Positions 1 to 8,476 are shown, counted from the first letter of the stretch. The stretch is DNA of 21,282 nt from Candidatus Nanoarchaeia archaeon (GCA_028711925.1 JAQTRH010000005.1:1-21282); one strand, 5' to 3'. Translations and numbers: made by a program. Notes: generated by a model from the letters alone, not told the origin.

Positions 1-48
1 CATGGGAGCCCTTATTCCCATTGCAACAGTGCCTATTTTTCTTTCCAT
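1..48 (-). CDS. Partial CDS, N-terminus only (possibly CofE-like)
   Basis: The last 48 bases read on the minus strand as an ATG-started frame, MERKIGTVAMGIRAPM, running off the window edge. The ATG lies 11 nt downstream of the IMP dehydrogenase stop with no promoter between, so it would be the next gene of the same transcript. No strong Shine-Dalgarno is seen. The GTVA-GIRAP pattern vaguely recalls the start of archaeal proteins related to coenzyme F420-0:L-glutamate ligase, but 16 residues cannot settle this. Confidence 0.4.
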   Translation of the reverse strand, partial: MERKIGTVAMGIRAPM

Positions 49-59
49 TTTAAACTATT

Positions 60-1559
60 TCAAAGAGGACCATATAGTCCTTTTTCTTTTGATTGTTTAC
101 TTGAGTTTATTTGAAACCTTAAATCTCCTGAATCTATTTTTTTATGAATCTCTTTTATGCTCTTACAATTCTTTACATGAAATCCTGATATGATTCCATC
201 TATGATTAAAGGAACCCATTCATGTATTGAGTCTCTATATTTTACATAGCCTGAAAATCCTTGAGGGAGTCTTGAATAACCTCTTATTCCACTTACATTT
301 GCTTCCTTGGAACCCATCCCTCTGTAACCCTTTATAGGAAGCCCTGATTGAGGGTCAATGATCACATCTCCCGGACTCTCCTCTGTTCCTGCAAGCATAT
401 TCCCTAGCATTACAGCATCTGCTCCAACTGCTAATGCCTTAACTATATCACCAACCTGCTTTATTCCTCCATCTGCAATTGTCTTCATTTTTTTAGTTGT
501 TTTCGCGCAATCATAAACTGCTGAAACTGGTGCGCTTGATATTCCTATAGCACCAGCTGTTGTGCATATTGACCCAGAGCCCTGCCCGCATCTATAGGCA
601 TCAAGCCCCCATTTTTCAAGGGCTTCGCATGCTTCTTTAGTTGAAATGTTCCCTCCTATAAGTAACTTATCGGTGTATTTTTTCTCGATATATTTTGCCA
701 TATCTCTTTCATACTTTGTGTAGCCCTGGCTTGTGTCTATAATACAGCCGTCTGCCCCTGCATTAAAGCATTTTTCCAGTCTTTCGTATGCAATTTCAGG
801 CCTTGTCTCAACAGCAAACAAAACCCTTAATCTCTTTTTATCATCTTTAGTTGCGAGTGGATATTCCTCGTTTTTATCTAGGTCGCTCCTTGTAACAAGA
901 TATTTTAAATTTCCATTCTCAACTATGGGCAAAGACAGTATATGATTGTCCCAAAGCATATCATTTGCTTCGTCAAGAGTGATTGGCCACTCTGCCATTA
1001 TCAATTTCTCAAGAGGAATCATCCTTTCCTTAACCATAAGATTTGTGTGTTTTGTCCTTGAGTAATCCTGTTTTCTTAAAATTCCAACAACCTTTCCATG
1101 TGATTTTCCATTTTCAGTAACTGGAAAAGTGTCTATTGCTGATTTTCCAACCTTATGTTCTTCTCCTATCTTTATTGTTTCATATATTTTGTGTTCTGGA
1201 GAAACAGTAACCGGGTTTTCTATAAAGCCGTTTTCAAATCTTTTTACTTGTTTCACTATCTCTGCCTGCTTATCAATGTCTAATGAGCCATCAGGGTTCT
1301 TAAAATTATAATGAATGCATCCAATCCCTCCCTGAAGAGCTATCGCAATGCACATCTCAGCATTTGTTACTGTATCCATCGGAGAAGCTATTATAGGTGT
1401 CTTAAGAACAACGTTTTTGCCCAGGCTTGTTTCAAGGTTTATCTCTTCCCTATCTATATCAGTAAAAGAGGTATCAAGAATTGTAAAATCATCATAGTTT
1501 ATTCCCAGGCCCTCTTTAAACAGTTTTTCTGCAGAAATCCCTGATTTTGAACTTTCCAT
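60..1559 (-). CDS. guaB: Inosine-5'-monophosphate dehydrogenase with CBS pair
   Basis: IMP dehydrogenase oxidises IMP to XMP with NAD+, the committed step of GTP synthesis, in the cytoplasm. The 499-aa length fits the family. Visible landmarks are the barrel start with SPMDTVT (59-65), a CBS-pair insertion at about 113-232, IIDTSQG near 273-279, the catalytic loop GSGSICTT with Cys332, IADGGI (361-366), and the YRGMGS element (412-417). The catalytic loop and C-terminus look closer to the eukaryotic-type enzyme (GSGSIC, QGFSG, VPLIIDGI) than to the common bacterial type. The residue after CTT is Ala, where bacterial enzymes have Arg and human has Gln. The mobile flap is short and reads GIRGYSR, so the usual adjacent Arg-Tyr pair is split by Gly. 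The ATG at 1559 is leaderless by its TATA box at 1581-1590. GMP reductase is unlikely because CBS domains are present. Confidence 0.93.
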   Translation of the reverse strand: MESSKSGISAEKLFKEGLGINYDDFTILDTSFTDIDREEINLETSLGKNVVLKTPIIASPMDTVTNAEMCIAIALQGGIGCIHYNFKNPDGSLDIDKQAEIVKQVKRFENGFIENPVTVSPEHKIYETIKIGEEHKVGKSAIDTFPVTENGKSHGKVVGILRKQDYSRTKHTNLMVKERMIPLEKLIMAEWPITLDEANDMLWDNHILSLPIVENGNLKYLVTRSDLDKNEEYPLATKDDKKRLRVLFAVETRPEIAYERLEKCFNAGADGCIIDTSQGYTKYERDMAKYIEKKYTDKLLIGGNISTKEACEALEKWGLDAYRCGQGSGSICTTAGAIGISSAPVSAVYDCAKTTKKMKTIADGGIKQVGDIVKALAVGADAVMLGNMLAGTEESPGDVIIDPQSGLPIKGYRGMGSKEANVSGIRGYSRLPQGFSGYVKYRDSIHEWVPLIIDGIISGFHVKNCKSIKEIHKKIDSGDLRFQINSSKQSKEKGLYGPL

Positions 1560-1580
1560 TAAATAATATAGAAAAATACC

Positions 1581-1590
1581 TTATTTAAAG
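1581..1590 (-). promoter_or_regulatory. TATA box of the IMP dehydrogenase gene
   Basis: CTTTAAATAA on the minus strand is centred about 26 nt before the ATG at 1559. This predicts a leaderless mRNA beginning at the start codon. Confidence 0.6.
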
Positions 1591-1622
1591 ATTTATATTG
1601 CAAAAAATAAAGATTAAAAAAA

Positions 1623-2339
1623 TTATTTTATATAGTAGACAGCATTTACATAAGCAGTCACATCAACAGTTGAAGGCGGCACTATTGCGCTTACTTCTTT
1701 CACTGCCTCAGCACCAGCTGCCATGTCCATGTCTATTGCATACCTTTGAGGATAGTAATTAAAGCTTCCTTCTGAAACAGTCTTTACTCCGCCAAGATTG
1801 AATCCCATGCTTTCTGCCAATGTTTCTGCCTTCTCTTTTGCATTCTTTGCAGCATCTGCAAGTGCCTGTTTTTTGTATTCACTTTCAGACTCTTCTGTTA
1901 AGCCAAAGTTTACGCTGTGTATCTGGTTTGCTCCGTTTTTTACAGCAACATCCACTATACTTCCTATCTTAGTCATATCATCTGTGCTTACTTTTAAAGT
2001 TTGGCTTGCTCTCCAACCAACAACCTTAGAGCCATCTTTTTCTGTCCATGTTCTTTCCTCATAGATACTTATCTGCTCTGTTTCCATGTTTTTATCGGCT
2101 ATGCCCTTGTATCTAAGGCCGTCAACAATTGCGTTCATTATTCTGTTAACTTCATTTTGGGCGTTTTCTGCTGTATCATTTACTATTGAGACTCCTACCC
2201 AGATTTCTGCCTTATCCGGCTCAAACTTCAGCTCAGATATTCCCTGCACATTTATTGTCTGCTCCTGCTTTTCCTGGCATCCTGCAACAATAACTAGTGC
2301 ACATGCCAAAAATATTCCTAAAATCATGCTTATCTTCAT
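1623..2339 (-). CDS. SIMPL-domain (DUF541) lipoprotein
   Basis: A 238-aa exported protein with a SIMPL domain, a family of periplasmic or surface proteins linked to oxidative stress tolerance and of uncertain biochemistry. The N-terminus is a signal peptide (MKISMILGIF then a hydrophobic stretch) ending in a lipobox-like VAGC, so the Cys is probably lipidated and the domain held outside the membrane. The body shows the family pattern: an early FEPDKAEIWVGV strand, a central helix with many Ala/Lys/Glu (ALADAAKNAKEKAETLAESMG), and a late VPPSTVDVTAYVNAVY strand. The ATG at 2339 was chosen because GGAGGT lies 7 nt upstream (2347-2352). The in-frame ATG at 2345 sits too close to it and the one at 2354 lies upstream of it. 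It is transcribed divergently from the GlgC-like gene. Confidence in the family is high; the exact role is unknown. Confidence 0.85.
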   Translation of the reverse strand: MKISMILGIFLACALVIVAGCQEKQEQTINVQGISELKFEPDKAEIWVGVSIVNDTAENAQNEVNRIMNAIVDGLRYKGIADKNMETEQISIYEERTWTEKDGSKVVGWRASQTLKVSTDDMTKIGSIVDVAVKNGANQIHSVNFGLTEESESEYKKQALADAAKNAKEKAETLAESMGFNLGGVKTVSEGSFNYYPQRYAIDMDMAAGAEAVKEVSAIVPPSTVDVTAYVNAVYYIK

Positions 2340-2346
2340 TTTCATT

Positions 2347-2352
2347 ACCTCC
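2347..2352 (-). promoter_or_regulatory. Shine-Dalgarno deciding the SIMPL start
   Basis: GGAGGT on the minus strand, 7 nt before the ATG at 2339. A TATA-like TATTTAAAAA at 2375-2384 puts the mRNA start near 2353, a leader of about 14 nt that is little more than this ribosome binding site. Confidence 0.65.
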
Positions 2353-2393
2353 ATAAATAGCAATATTGTTGTTGTTTTTAAATATTTAGGTTA

Positions 2394-2413
2394 GTTTCGG
2401 CTGAAACCGAAAC
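2394..2413. promoter_or_regulatory. Perfect 7-bp inverted repeat in a divergent promoter region
   Basis: GTTTCGG and CCGAAAC are separated by 6 nt in the gap between the SIMPL gene and the GlgC-like gene. It lies about 10 bp upstream of the SIMPL TATA box, and over 100 bp upstream of the TATA box on the other side. It could be an operator for the SIMPL gene or a chance palindrome. Confidence 0.35.
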
Positions 2414-2520
2414 AATGAGAATATGCAACCTACTTGTTGGTATATTTTTATTGGTTTATATCAATGCTCCAATTATGTTTATAATAAGTAGTAATTATTT
2501 AGTGATAAAAATTAGAAAGG

Positions 2521-2530
2521 TTTATAAAAA
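2521..2530 (+). promoter_or_regulatory. TATA box of the GlgC-like gene
   Basis: TTTATAAAAA preceded by purine-rich GAAAGG (BRE-like). Its centre is 26 nt before the ATG at 2551, predicting a leaderless transcript and fixing the start at 2551 rather than at the upstream TTG at 2536. Confidence 0.65.
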
Positions 2531-2550
2531 AATCTTTGTTACAAAAGAGT

Positions 2551-3966
2551 ATGAGCTATAATATTGATGCTATTGTATTGGCTGCAGGATCTGGAAGTAG
2601 ATTAGAACCTTTAACTTTAAGAGAAAAAGGTTCTATAAGAACAAAGGGCCTGGTAAGTATTTGCGGCCAAAGACCTATGTCAGTAATATTTGGAGCCCTA
2701 TACAAAATGGGCTTGGACCAAAGTGACCAAATTGTAATAGTTGCAAAAGAAGGCTACAACAGGAATAGAATCATGTCTGAATATGAGCAGAGAAGAACAC
2801 TCGAAGGAATACCATTAAGGATGTCTTGGCCCACTGATGATACAGAAAATGTTGGAAGCGCTGATGCAACTTTGGAAAATATGGAGCAGTTTGAGATAAA
2901 AAAAGATGTTCTTGTTTGCCCAAATGATTGTTTTGTAAACGGAATGTCTCTTGTTGATATAATCAAAGAAAATAAAGAAAAAGGAGCTATTGCAACCATG
3001 GCTGTTTACGAAGTTTCAGCAGAAGAAGCAGCTGAAAAATATGGTGTATTGATAACTGACCAGGACGGAACTATAACAAAATTTATGGAAAAACCAACTC
3101 TTGAAAAGATGAAATCCGAATTCAATATTCCTGATATTGCAGAAGCAAAAGAAAAAAAAGTTTTCGTAAATACAGGTTTCTATTATTTAAGCAATGATAT
3201 ACTGAAATTGAAGGATGATGAAGAAATAAAAGAGATGAGAGATTCAAAAAAGGAGGGAGAGCTGGACTTCGGAAAACATTTCTTTCCATGGCTTGTGAAA
3301 AATGGTTATAAAGTGAATACCAGTAAAGTCAGGGATTTTTATGATATGGGCAATATTAAGAGCTATATGAGCACAAGCCTTGAAATAATAAAAGGCAATG
3401 TTGAATGGATTGATTACCTCAAATACCTAAACAAGGACTTTAATGATACTTTGTCATTCGATGTTGAAAAGAACATATACATATCAAAGAGCACCCTTGA
3501 TATGAAGATAAAAATAAACGGTAAAAGTTTTCCTACATTAAGGGAATCTATAGAAAAAGGATATGTAAGTATTAACAAAAATGTGTTGATAAGCGATGAT
3601 GTTAGAATACTGCCGGGAACCAGTTTAGAAAATTGTTTCATTGGGGTTTTGGCTACAATAGGCGAAAACTGCAGCATAAAAGGAACAAATAGTTTTGCTT
3701 CTACAATTTATAAAGCATCCATAATTGGCATGGACACAGAGATTGTTGACAGTATAATATGCACAAGTGCTAAAGTAAACCCTCAAAATTTAACTTCAAA
3801 AGATTCTTCAAAAAACAAGAAAACAAATATAATAACTAGTGTTGTGGGAGATGCAAGTTTGGTTAATGAAGGTGCAAGAATAGTAAATTCTAAACTTTAT
3901 CCAAATTCATTTGCTGATGTTGGTATAGAAATTAAAGATAATAATAAGTACCGCAATACAAAATAA
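2551..3966 (+). CDS. GlgC-like NDP-sugar pyrophosphorylase
   Basis: A 471-aa sugar-1-phosphate nucleotidyltransferase that would join a hexose-1-phosphate to an NTP, most plausibly glucose-1-phosphate, to supply ADP- or UDP-glucose to the glycogen synthase encoded nearby. The N-terminal Rossmann-type domain has the signature AIVLAAGSGSRLEPLT (7-22), a Lys in SIRTKGLVSI, and later CPNDCF and FYDMGN elements. The C-terminal ~150 residues (from about VSINKNVLISDDVRILPG) have a left-handed-beta-helix character (ATIGENCSI, ASIIGMDTEIVDSIIC, ARIVNSKLYPNSFADVG), as in GlgC. A Ser/Lys/Asn-rich linker interrupts the helix. The start is the ATG placed by the TATA box at 2521-2530. It converges with the GH57 gene with a 5-bp gap. 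Substrate specificity cannot be read from sequence; mannose-1-phosphate or another sugar remains possible. Confidence 0.8.
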   Translation: MSYNIDAIVLAAGSGSRLEPLTLREKGSIRTKGLVSICGQRPMSVIFGALYKMGLDQSDQIVIVAKEGYNRNRIMSEYEQRRTLEGIPLRMSWPTDDTENVGSADATLENMEQFEIKKDVLVCPNDCFVNGMSLVDIIKENKEKGAIATMAVYEVSAEEAAEKYGVLITDQDGTITKFMEKPTLEKMKSEFNIPDIAEAKEKKVFVNTGFYYLSNDILKLKDDEEIKEMRDSKKEGELDFGKHFFPWLVKNGYKVNTSKVRDFYDMGNIKSYMSTSLEIIKGNVEWIDYLKYLNKDFNDTLSFDVEKNIYISKSTLDMKIKINGKSFPTLRESIEKGYVSINKNVLISDDVRILPGTSLENCFIGVLATIGENCSIKGTNSFASTIYKASIIGMDTEIVDSIICTSAKVNPQNLTSKDSSKNKKTNIITSVVGDASLVNEGARIVNSKLYPNSFADVGIEIKDNNKYRNTK

Positions 3967-3971
3967 AGATG

Positions 3972-5624
3972 TTATTTCTCATATAAATTGACAATTTTTT
4001 CAATATGCGTATGTTCCTTAGGATCAAACTTTAATTTATTATCCCCTCCATAACTAAATTCCAATAAATCTTTTTTTCCATATCCATCTAAAACATCATT
4101 GTATAGCTTTATTGCTTTTTTACTTGTTTTTTCTAAATCCTTCTCTAAATTTTTACTTATCTGCTCAATTTTTTTCAGGTATTCCTTATTTTTATTATAA
4201 CTTAAACCTTCTTTAAACAGGGCAATTGAATTTGCCGCGTGTATTGTGTTATAATTTGGCTCTAACCTGTCATAGTTTTCCCAGTAAAATCCACAGCTTG
4301 TTTGTGAAGCTTCTGCATGAAATATTGACTCTGCCATATAAAAAAACATTTTTACATCATCTTCCCTTTTAAATATAAAATGCTTATTCACAAAATTGTC
4401 AAGAAATGATTTTTTTAAATTACCACCAACAGCCCTAATTTTTACATTAATGTAATCTGCTAAAGCATCAAAAGGCTTGTTGATTACTCCTTTGGAAATA
4501 TCTCCATATAATCCATGTAATTCTTCCAACATACTTGTTAATCCTGACTTAAAAGGTAATTTCCATAAACTCTTTTCAGTCTCTCCATTATTAACGCATC
4601 CACAGAATAAACCCCATCTTAGCAGGCCGTTTATTTCTTTTGGTAAGTTTTCTAAATAAGGCCCATATTCTCCAATAAGTCCAGCTTTTCTTAATTCCGA
4701 CTCAATATTCTCAATATGTCTTTCACAGAGACAGCTCCATGAACCACTGTTCTTGATTAGAACATCCTCTAGCCTGCTTATATCTTTATTTCCTCCTATA
4801 AGATTATTTGAAAACAAAACACTCTGAATCGGAGAAATTTTATAGCCTGCCCCAGGAATCTGGTAATATATGAGGTTATTCAACCACCAGGGTCCATCCT
4901 CTTTCTCTTTTTTATCTCTCCCGTGCTCTCCAAAAGTTTCTATATCCATTGCTAAATTCCAAGAAGATAAATCATCTTTATTTTTTCCTTTTATAAAATC
5001 TGAAAAGTTCCATACGGCTTGTCTCCATGAGATTTTATCAGATAAGGATTTGTCATAGAAAAGGATAATCATGTTTTCTCCAGATTGCGTTTTGTACGGA
5101 ACAGATGTATTAATTTTATCTAAAGAAGCCCATTGCGGAAGAATTGTCCATTCTTCTTTCTGATTAGCTAGAAATTCTAATGATTTTTTATCAAAAGCCT
5201 GCTCAGGAAGCCATACTCCTTTATGTTCTGATTTAAAGAAATGCTCAAACAATGTTTTGCTCCATTCATACTGCAAAATTCTGCTTTTTTCAGGCAGTAA
5301 GGGGATTATAGAGTGAAATACAGAACCCTGCAGCAAAAAATTGCTTATTGCATACTCTTTTATTGTTTTTTCATTGACTTCTCTGAGGTTTTCAGCTAGT
5401 TCAGAATAAATTTTATTGTTTTTATTTTCTAATAAATCCAAAAGAACAGAACCGCTAATATTCACACTGACTTTTTCTAAATTTTTTAATTTTATGTTTT
5501 CTAAATAACATCTCTTATAAATTTCCTCATTTATAGAAATTCCATTGTATCTCAATGGCTGGTGAGCATGCAATGCAAAATTTATGTAAGGTTTTGTTTC
5601 TTCTTTGCTTCTTAGTTTTTCCAT
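3972..5624 (-). CDS. Glycoside hydrolase family 57 (alpha-amylase / 4-alpha-glucanotransferase type)
   Basis: A 550-aa cytoplasmic GH57 enzyme that cleaves or transfers alpha-glucan chains. Conserved GH57 regions are visible: HAHQP (19-23), GVWLPE with Glu141 as the likely nucleophile, and MDIETFGEHG with Asp227 as the likely acid/base. No signal peptide is present, so it acts on internal polysaccharide. The ~210-residue helical C-terminal half (CGFYWENYDRLEPNYNT and following) resembles the helical region seen after the barrel in this family. It is divergent from glycogen synthase across a 135-bp promoter region and convergent with the GlgC-like gene, which argues for a role in glycogen or maltodextrin turnover. 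Whether it is an amylase, a glucanotransferase or a branching enzyme is undecided. A TATA-like TATAAAAT near 5653-5660 suggests a very short leader. Confidence 0.85.
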   Translation of the reverse strand: MEKLRSKEETKPYINFALHAHQPLRYNGISINEEIYKRCYLENIKLKNLEKVSVNISGSVLLDLLENKNNKIYSELAENLREVNEKTIKEYAISNFLLQGSVFHSIIPLLPEKSRILQYEWSKTLFEHFFKSEHKGVWLPEQAFDKKSLEFLANQKEEWTILPQWASLDKINTSVPYKTQSGENMIILFYDKSLSDKISWRQAVWNFSDFIKGKNKDDLSSWNLAMDIETFGEHGRDKKEKEDGPWWLNNLIYYQIPGAGYKISPIQSVLFSNNLIGGNKDISRLEDVLIKNSGSWSCLCERHIENIESELRKAGLIGEYGPYLENLPKEINGLLRWGLFCGCVNNGETEKSLWKLPFKSGLTSMLEELHGLYGDISKGVINKPFDALADYINVKIRAVGGNLKKSFLDNFVNKHFIFKREDDVKMFFYMAESIFHAEASQTSCGFYWENYDRLEPNYNTIHAANSIALFKEGLSYNKNKEYLKKIEQISKNLEKDLEKTSKKAIKLYNDVLDGYGKKDLLEFSYGGDNKLKFDPKEHTHIEKIVNLYEK

Positions 5625-5729
5625 ATTAATGTAAATTTTTTATTGTATTCAAATTTTATATGTTTGCCCTAATTTTTCCAAAAATTAAAGTGTGCATAGT
5701 TAAATAGTTACTCTTAAAGAATAGTAGTA

Positions 5730-5739
5730 TTTATATATA
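5730..5739 (+). promoter_or_regulatory. TATA box of the glycogen synthase gene
   Basis: TTTATATATA centred about 26 nt before the ATG at 5760, giving a predicted leaderless mRNA. The divergent GH57 promoter lies about 75 bp away, so both genes could share a regulator. Confidence 0.6.
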
Positions 5740-5759
5740 ACTAAAAAAAGTTAAGCAAA

Positions 5760-7220
5760 ATGAAAGTTTTATATTTTGCAGCTGAATGCAAGCCTTTCTC
5801 TAAGGTGGGAGGAGTGGGGGATGTAGCTGGTGAACTTCCAGCACAGCTAAAAAGGCTAGGCATAGACATAGAGGTAGTCACGCCTCTGTATGGAACAGTA
5901 AGGCAAGAGATTATTGGGAAAAAAGTCAAGCAATATTCCATGGATTTTAATGGAAAGAAAGAAAATGTTGAAATTTATGAAACAGAATTATCTAATCTCA
6001 AGGTTAATTTAATAAAAAATAAAACTTATTTTGAAGGGGGTTACTCAGAACCTTATATTTATAGCCCCAACATTCCCCTATATGATGATTCTCTCAGATT
6101 TTCATTTTTTTCAGAGGCTTCTCTTGAATTAATAAAAGAAAAAAATCCCGATATAGTGCATATAAATGATTGGGTTTTGGGGTATCTTCCTGGTTTCATG
6201 GAACTAGAAGGAATGAATCAAAAGAAAGTACTTACAGTCCATAATACAGGTTATCAAGGCAATATTTGGAAGGATGCAGTAAGAGGGTGGAACATTAAAA
6301 AAATAATGCATAATGAGAGACTAAATAACCTTTTTACAGACCCCCATTTAGAATGGAATAACATAAATCCGTTGAGGCTTGGAATAGAGCTTTCTGATAT
6401 GGTAAATACTGTAAGCCCAAACTATTGCAATGAAATAATAATGCCTGAGAACAAGGAAACTTATTTTGAGGGTGGAAAGGGTCTTGAAAAAATCTTAAAA
6501 AGAAAATATGACGAGGGAAAGTTAATAGGTATATTAAATGGCTATAAATATGCTTTTGAGCCTACAGATGAAAAATTTGAGAAATGTATAAAGGAAAAGA
6601 AACTAATGAAAAAATATCTTTCATATGAATTTGGTAACTCTAATGATTTTATCATTGGTTTTGTAGGAAGAGCAGTAGAACAGAAATTAAAACTTTTAAT
6701 GGAACAGATTAATGGTAAAAGTGTCCTTGAATATATTCTGGATATTCCAGACATTAATGTGGCTGTCTTGGCTACTGGAGAACCCTGTTATGAATCTTTC
6801 CTAAAACGTTTTATTGGAAGAAAAAATTATTCTGCCACTATTAAATTTGATAGAGAAAAGGCAAGACAGATAAGTTTGGGGAGCGATATATTCTTTATGC
6901 CCAGTTTATACGAGCCTTGCGGCATAACACAGATGGAATCAATGAACAACGCTACTCCTCCGTTGGTTAGATGGACAGGAGGATTAGTTGACACAGTAAA
7001 GGATTATAAGCTCAATAATGGAACTGGTTTTGGTTTTGATGGAACCAGCAGAGACAATCTATTGAGCTCGTTGATTATCACAGCAATATCCTCATTTTTT
7101 TTCCATAAGAATGAGAAAGACATGTTTAGGAAGATACAATATAACTGCTTTAAAAAAAGATTTTTATGGGAAGACACAGCTAAGGAATATATAAAGAAAA
7201 TTTATGAACCTTTGTTTTGA
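5760..7220 (+). CDS. glgA: Glycogen synthase, GT5 family
   Basis: A retaining GT-B glucosyltransferase that extends alpha-1,4-glucan from ADP-/UDP-glucose. The 486-aa length matches bacterial-type GlgA. The N-terminal signature KVGGVGDVAGELP (15-27) carries the Lys-x-Gly-Gly that binds the nucleotide sugar. HNTGYQGNIW (161-170) matches the HNLAYQG region. GILNGYKYAFEP (257-268) corresponds to GILNGID..WNP. The GRAVEQK stretch (303-309) keeps the Arg and Lys that grip the diphosphate. SLYEPCGITQMES (382-394) holds Glu385, and RWTGGLVDTV (404-413) follows. The domain is complete, with no frameshift. It converges with the methyltransferase gene 22 bp downstream. With the GlgC-like and GH57 genes it makes a minimal glycogen cluster; no branching enzyme of GH13 type is in the window. 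Confidence 0.93.
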   Translation: MKVLYFAAECKPFSKVGGVGDVAGELPAQLKRLGIDIEVVTPLYGTVRQEIIGKKVKQYSMDFNGKKENVEIYETELSNLKVNLIKNKTYFEGGYSEPYIYSPNIPLYDDSLRFSFFSEASLELIKEKNPDIVHINDWVLGYLPGFMELEGMNQKKVLTVHNTGYQGNIWKDAVRGWNIKKIMHNERLNNLFTDPHLEWNNINPLRLGIELSDMVNTVSPNYCNEIIMPENKETYFEGGKGLEKILKRKYDEGKLIGILNGYKYAFEPTDEKFEKCIKEKKLMKKYLSYEFGNSNDFIIGFVGRAVEQKLKLLMEQINGKSVLEYILDIPDINVAVLATGEPCYESFLKRFIGRKNYSATIKFDREKARQISLGSDIFFMPSLYEPCGITQMESMNNATPPLVRWTGGLVDTVKDYKLNNGTGFGFDGTSRDNLLSSLIITAISSFFFHKNEKDMFRKIQYNCFKKRFLWEDTAKEYIKKIYEPLF

Positions 7221-7242
7221 TTTTCTTAAATTATGTTTATTT

Positions 7243-7743
7243 TCAATCTTTAAAACAGATATAAATGTTCTTTTTTATGCTTTCATGCTTTTCAACTTTG
7301 CCGTATTTTTCAAGTTCATTCCCAAGCCATTCAAGATCAACTGTTTCATATTCATCTTTATGCGGAAATCCTTTTTCTGTAAACTCTGCTATTACAACCT
7401 TCTCTCTGGAAACCCTGCATAATTCTGAAATGAAATTATTTCTTTTGTTTAATGAAACATGATGCAGTGCCCCATAGCTTACAGAAGCATCAAATGATTT
7501 ATCCTTATATTTCAGTTTTGTTGCATCGCCTATTTCTAATTTTATTTTGCCTTCAAGTTTGTTATTTATTACATCATATCTTTGACTGTCAAGCTTTTCT
7601 TTTGTTAAATCAATAGTTGTAACATCGCAATCAAAATCCCTTGCAGCAATAATTGCAAGCTCTCCAACTCCTACATCAAGGATTTTCTTGTTTCTTAAAT
7701 TTCCTAATTCAAGAAGTTCTTTCCTGTAAATATTTTCTTTCAT
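7243..7743 (-). CDS. Small class I SAM-dependent methyltransferase
   Basis: A 166-aa Rossmann-fold methyltransferase. Motif I is KILDVGVGELAII (about 19-31), motif II has an acidic TTIDLTKE, and the later DATKLKYKDKSFDASVSYGALHHV fits the motif III/IV region of ubiquinone/small-molecule methyltransferases (Methyltransf_11 type). It is short for the class: little lies beyond the core fold and no substrate-recognition extension is evident, so the substrate is unknown. The ATG is a single base after the TAA of the ZIP gene, a tight coupling that suggests one mRNA and translational coupling. Nothing beyond co-transcription links it to metal transport. Confidence 0.75.
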   Translation of the reverse strand: MKENIYRKELLELGNLRNKKILDVGVGELAIIAARDFDCDVTTIDLTKEKLDSQRYDVINNKLEGKIKLEIGDATKLKYKDKSFDASVSYGALHHVSLNKRNNFISELCRVSREKVVIAEFTEKGFPHKDEYETVDLEWLGNELEKYGKVEKHESIKKNIYICFKD

Positions 7744-7744
7744 C

Positions 7745-8476
7745 TTAGCTATGGGAAAGTATTATCACAACAGCAACCATTATTCCTGCGGCCAATGCCA
7801 ATAATGAATATTTTTTGCTCTCTTTCTCAACCTCTGGAAGCAAATGTGTTGCTCCAACATAAATAAGCGCCCCTGCTGATAATGATAGCAATACTCCTAA
7901 AAGGGGCCCTTTAAGCTTGCTTATGAAAGGCCATGAAACAAATACGCCCAAAGGAGTTGTCAAGGCTGCTGCAAGAAAAGCGTAAAAAGATGATTTCTTT
8001 TTATTAAAGCCGGATTTCATCAAAAGTAAATAAGTAACAATTCCCTCTGGGAACTCATGAAGAATCATTCCTAAGGCAGCGAGGCCGCCGGTAAGAACGC
8101 TCACGCTAAAGGTTATTGAATAAATAACTCCATCAATAAAAGAATGAAAGCCAATTCCTAAGGTGGGGATTATTCCAAATGCCCTTCCATCGCATTTCCC
8201 GCCGTGGCATACAAACACTTTCAAAAATCTGTTTATCAAATAAAGAGAGAAAAAACCCACTAATAAAAAAATAGGGGCATTTTTGTTCATTTCAATTGAC
8301 TCTGGAATAATATGCATGAATGAAACAGAAATCAAAACGCCTGATGCAAAAGAGGTAAAGTAAACCATATTCCTCTTTCCCCATTCTGAAAAACGGTTTA
8401 TTATGTATATCCCTATTGTGGTTATTGTGCAGGCAATAAGCCCTGCGATTGCAACAATCCAAAACCTGCTTATCAT
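7745..8476 (-). CDS. ZIP-family divalent metal transporter
   Basis: A 243-aa polytopic membrane protein of the ZIP (SLC39) family, importing Zn2+ or another divalent metal. About eight hydrophobic segments are visible. The metal-site helices read GFHSFIDG (TM4, HNxxDG-like) and LHEFPEG (TM5, HExPEG). A Cys/His-containing loop, VCHGGKC, lies between TM3 and TM4 and could sense or deliver metal. The start is the ATG at 8476 with GAGGTG 5 nt upstream. The GTG at 8482 is in frame but lies within that Shine-Dalgarno. There is only 23 bp between the 3' end of the upstream tRNA-Gly and this ATG, too little for its own promoter, so it is co-transcribed with the tRNA or uses a promoter inside the tRNA intron. 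Confidence 0.88.
   Translation of the reverse strand: MISRFWIVAIAGLIACTITTIGIYIINRFSEWGKRNMVYFTSFASGVLISVSFMHIIPESIEMNKNAPIFLLVGFFSLYLINRFLKVFVCHGGKCDGRAFGIIPTLGIGFHSFIDGVIYSITFSVSVLTGGLAALGMILHEFPEGIVTYLLLMKSGFNKKKSSFYAFLAAALTTPLGVFVSWPFISKLKGPLLGVLLSLSAGALIYVGATHLLPEVEKESKKYSLLALAAGIMVAVVIILSHS

Noticed and set aside
60..1559. GMP reductase instead of IMP dehydrogenase
   Set aside because: A CBS-pair insertion and the YRGMGS element fit IMPDH, and the length is about 500 rather than about 340 residues.
2415..2561. ATG-started 48-codon hydrophobic frame in the gap before the GlgC-like gene
   Set aside because: It overlaps the TATA box and start of the GlgC-like gene, has no promoter or Shine-Dalgarno of its own, and has no recognisable motif.
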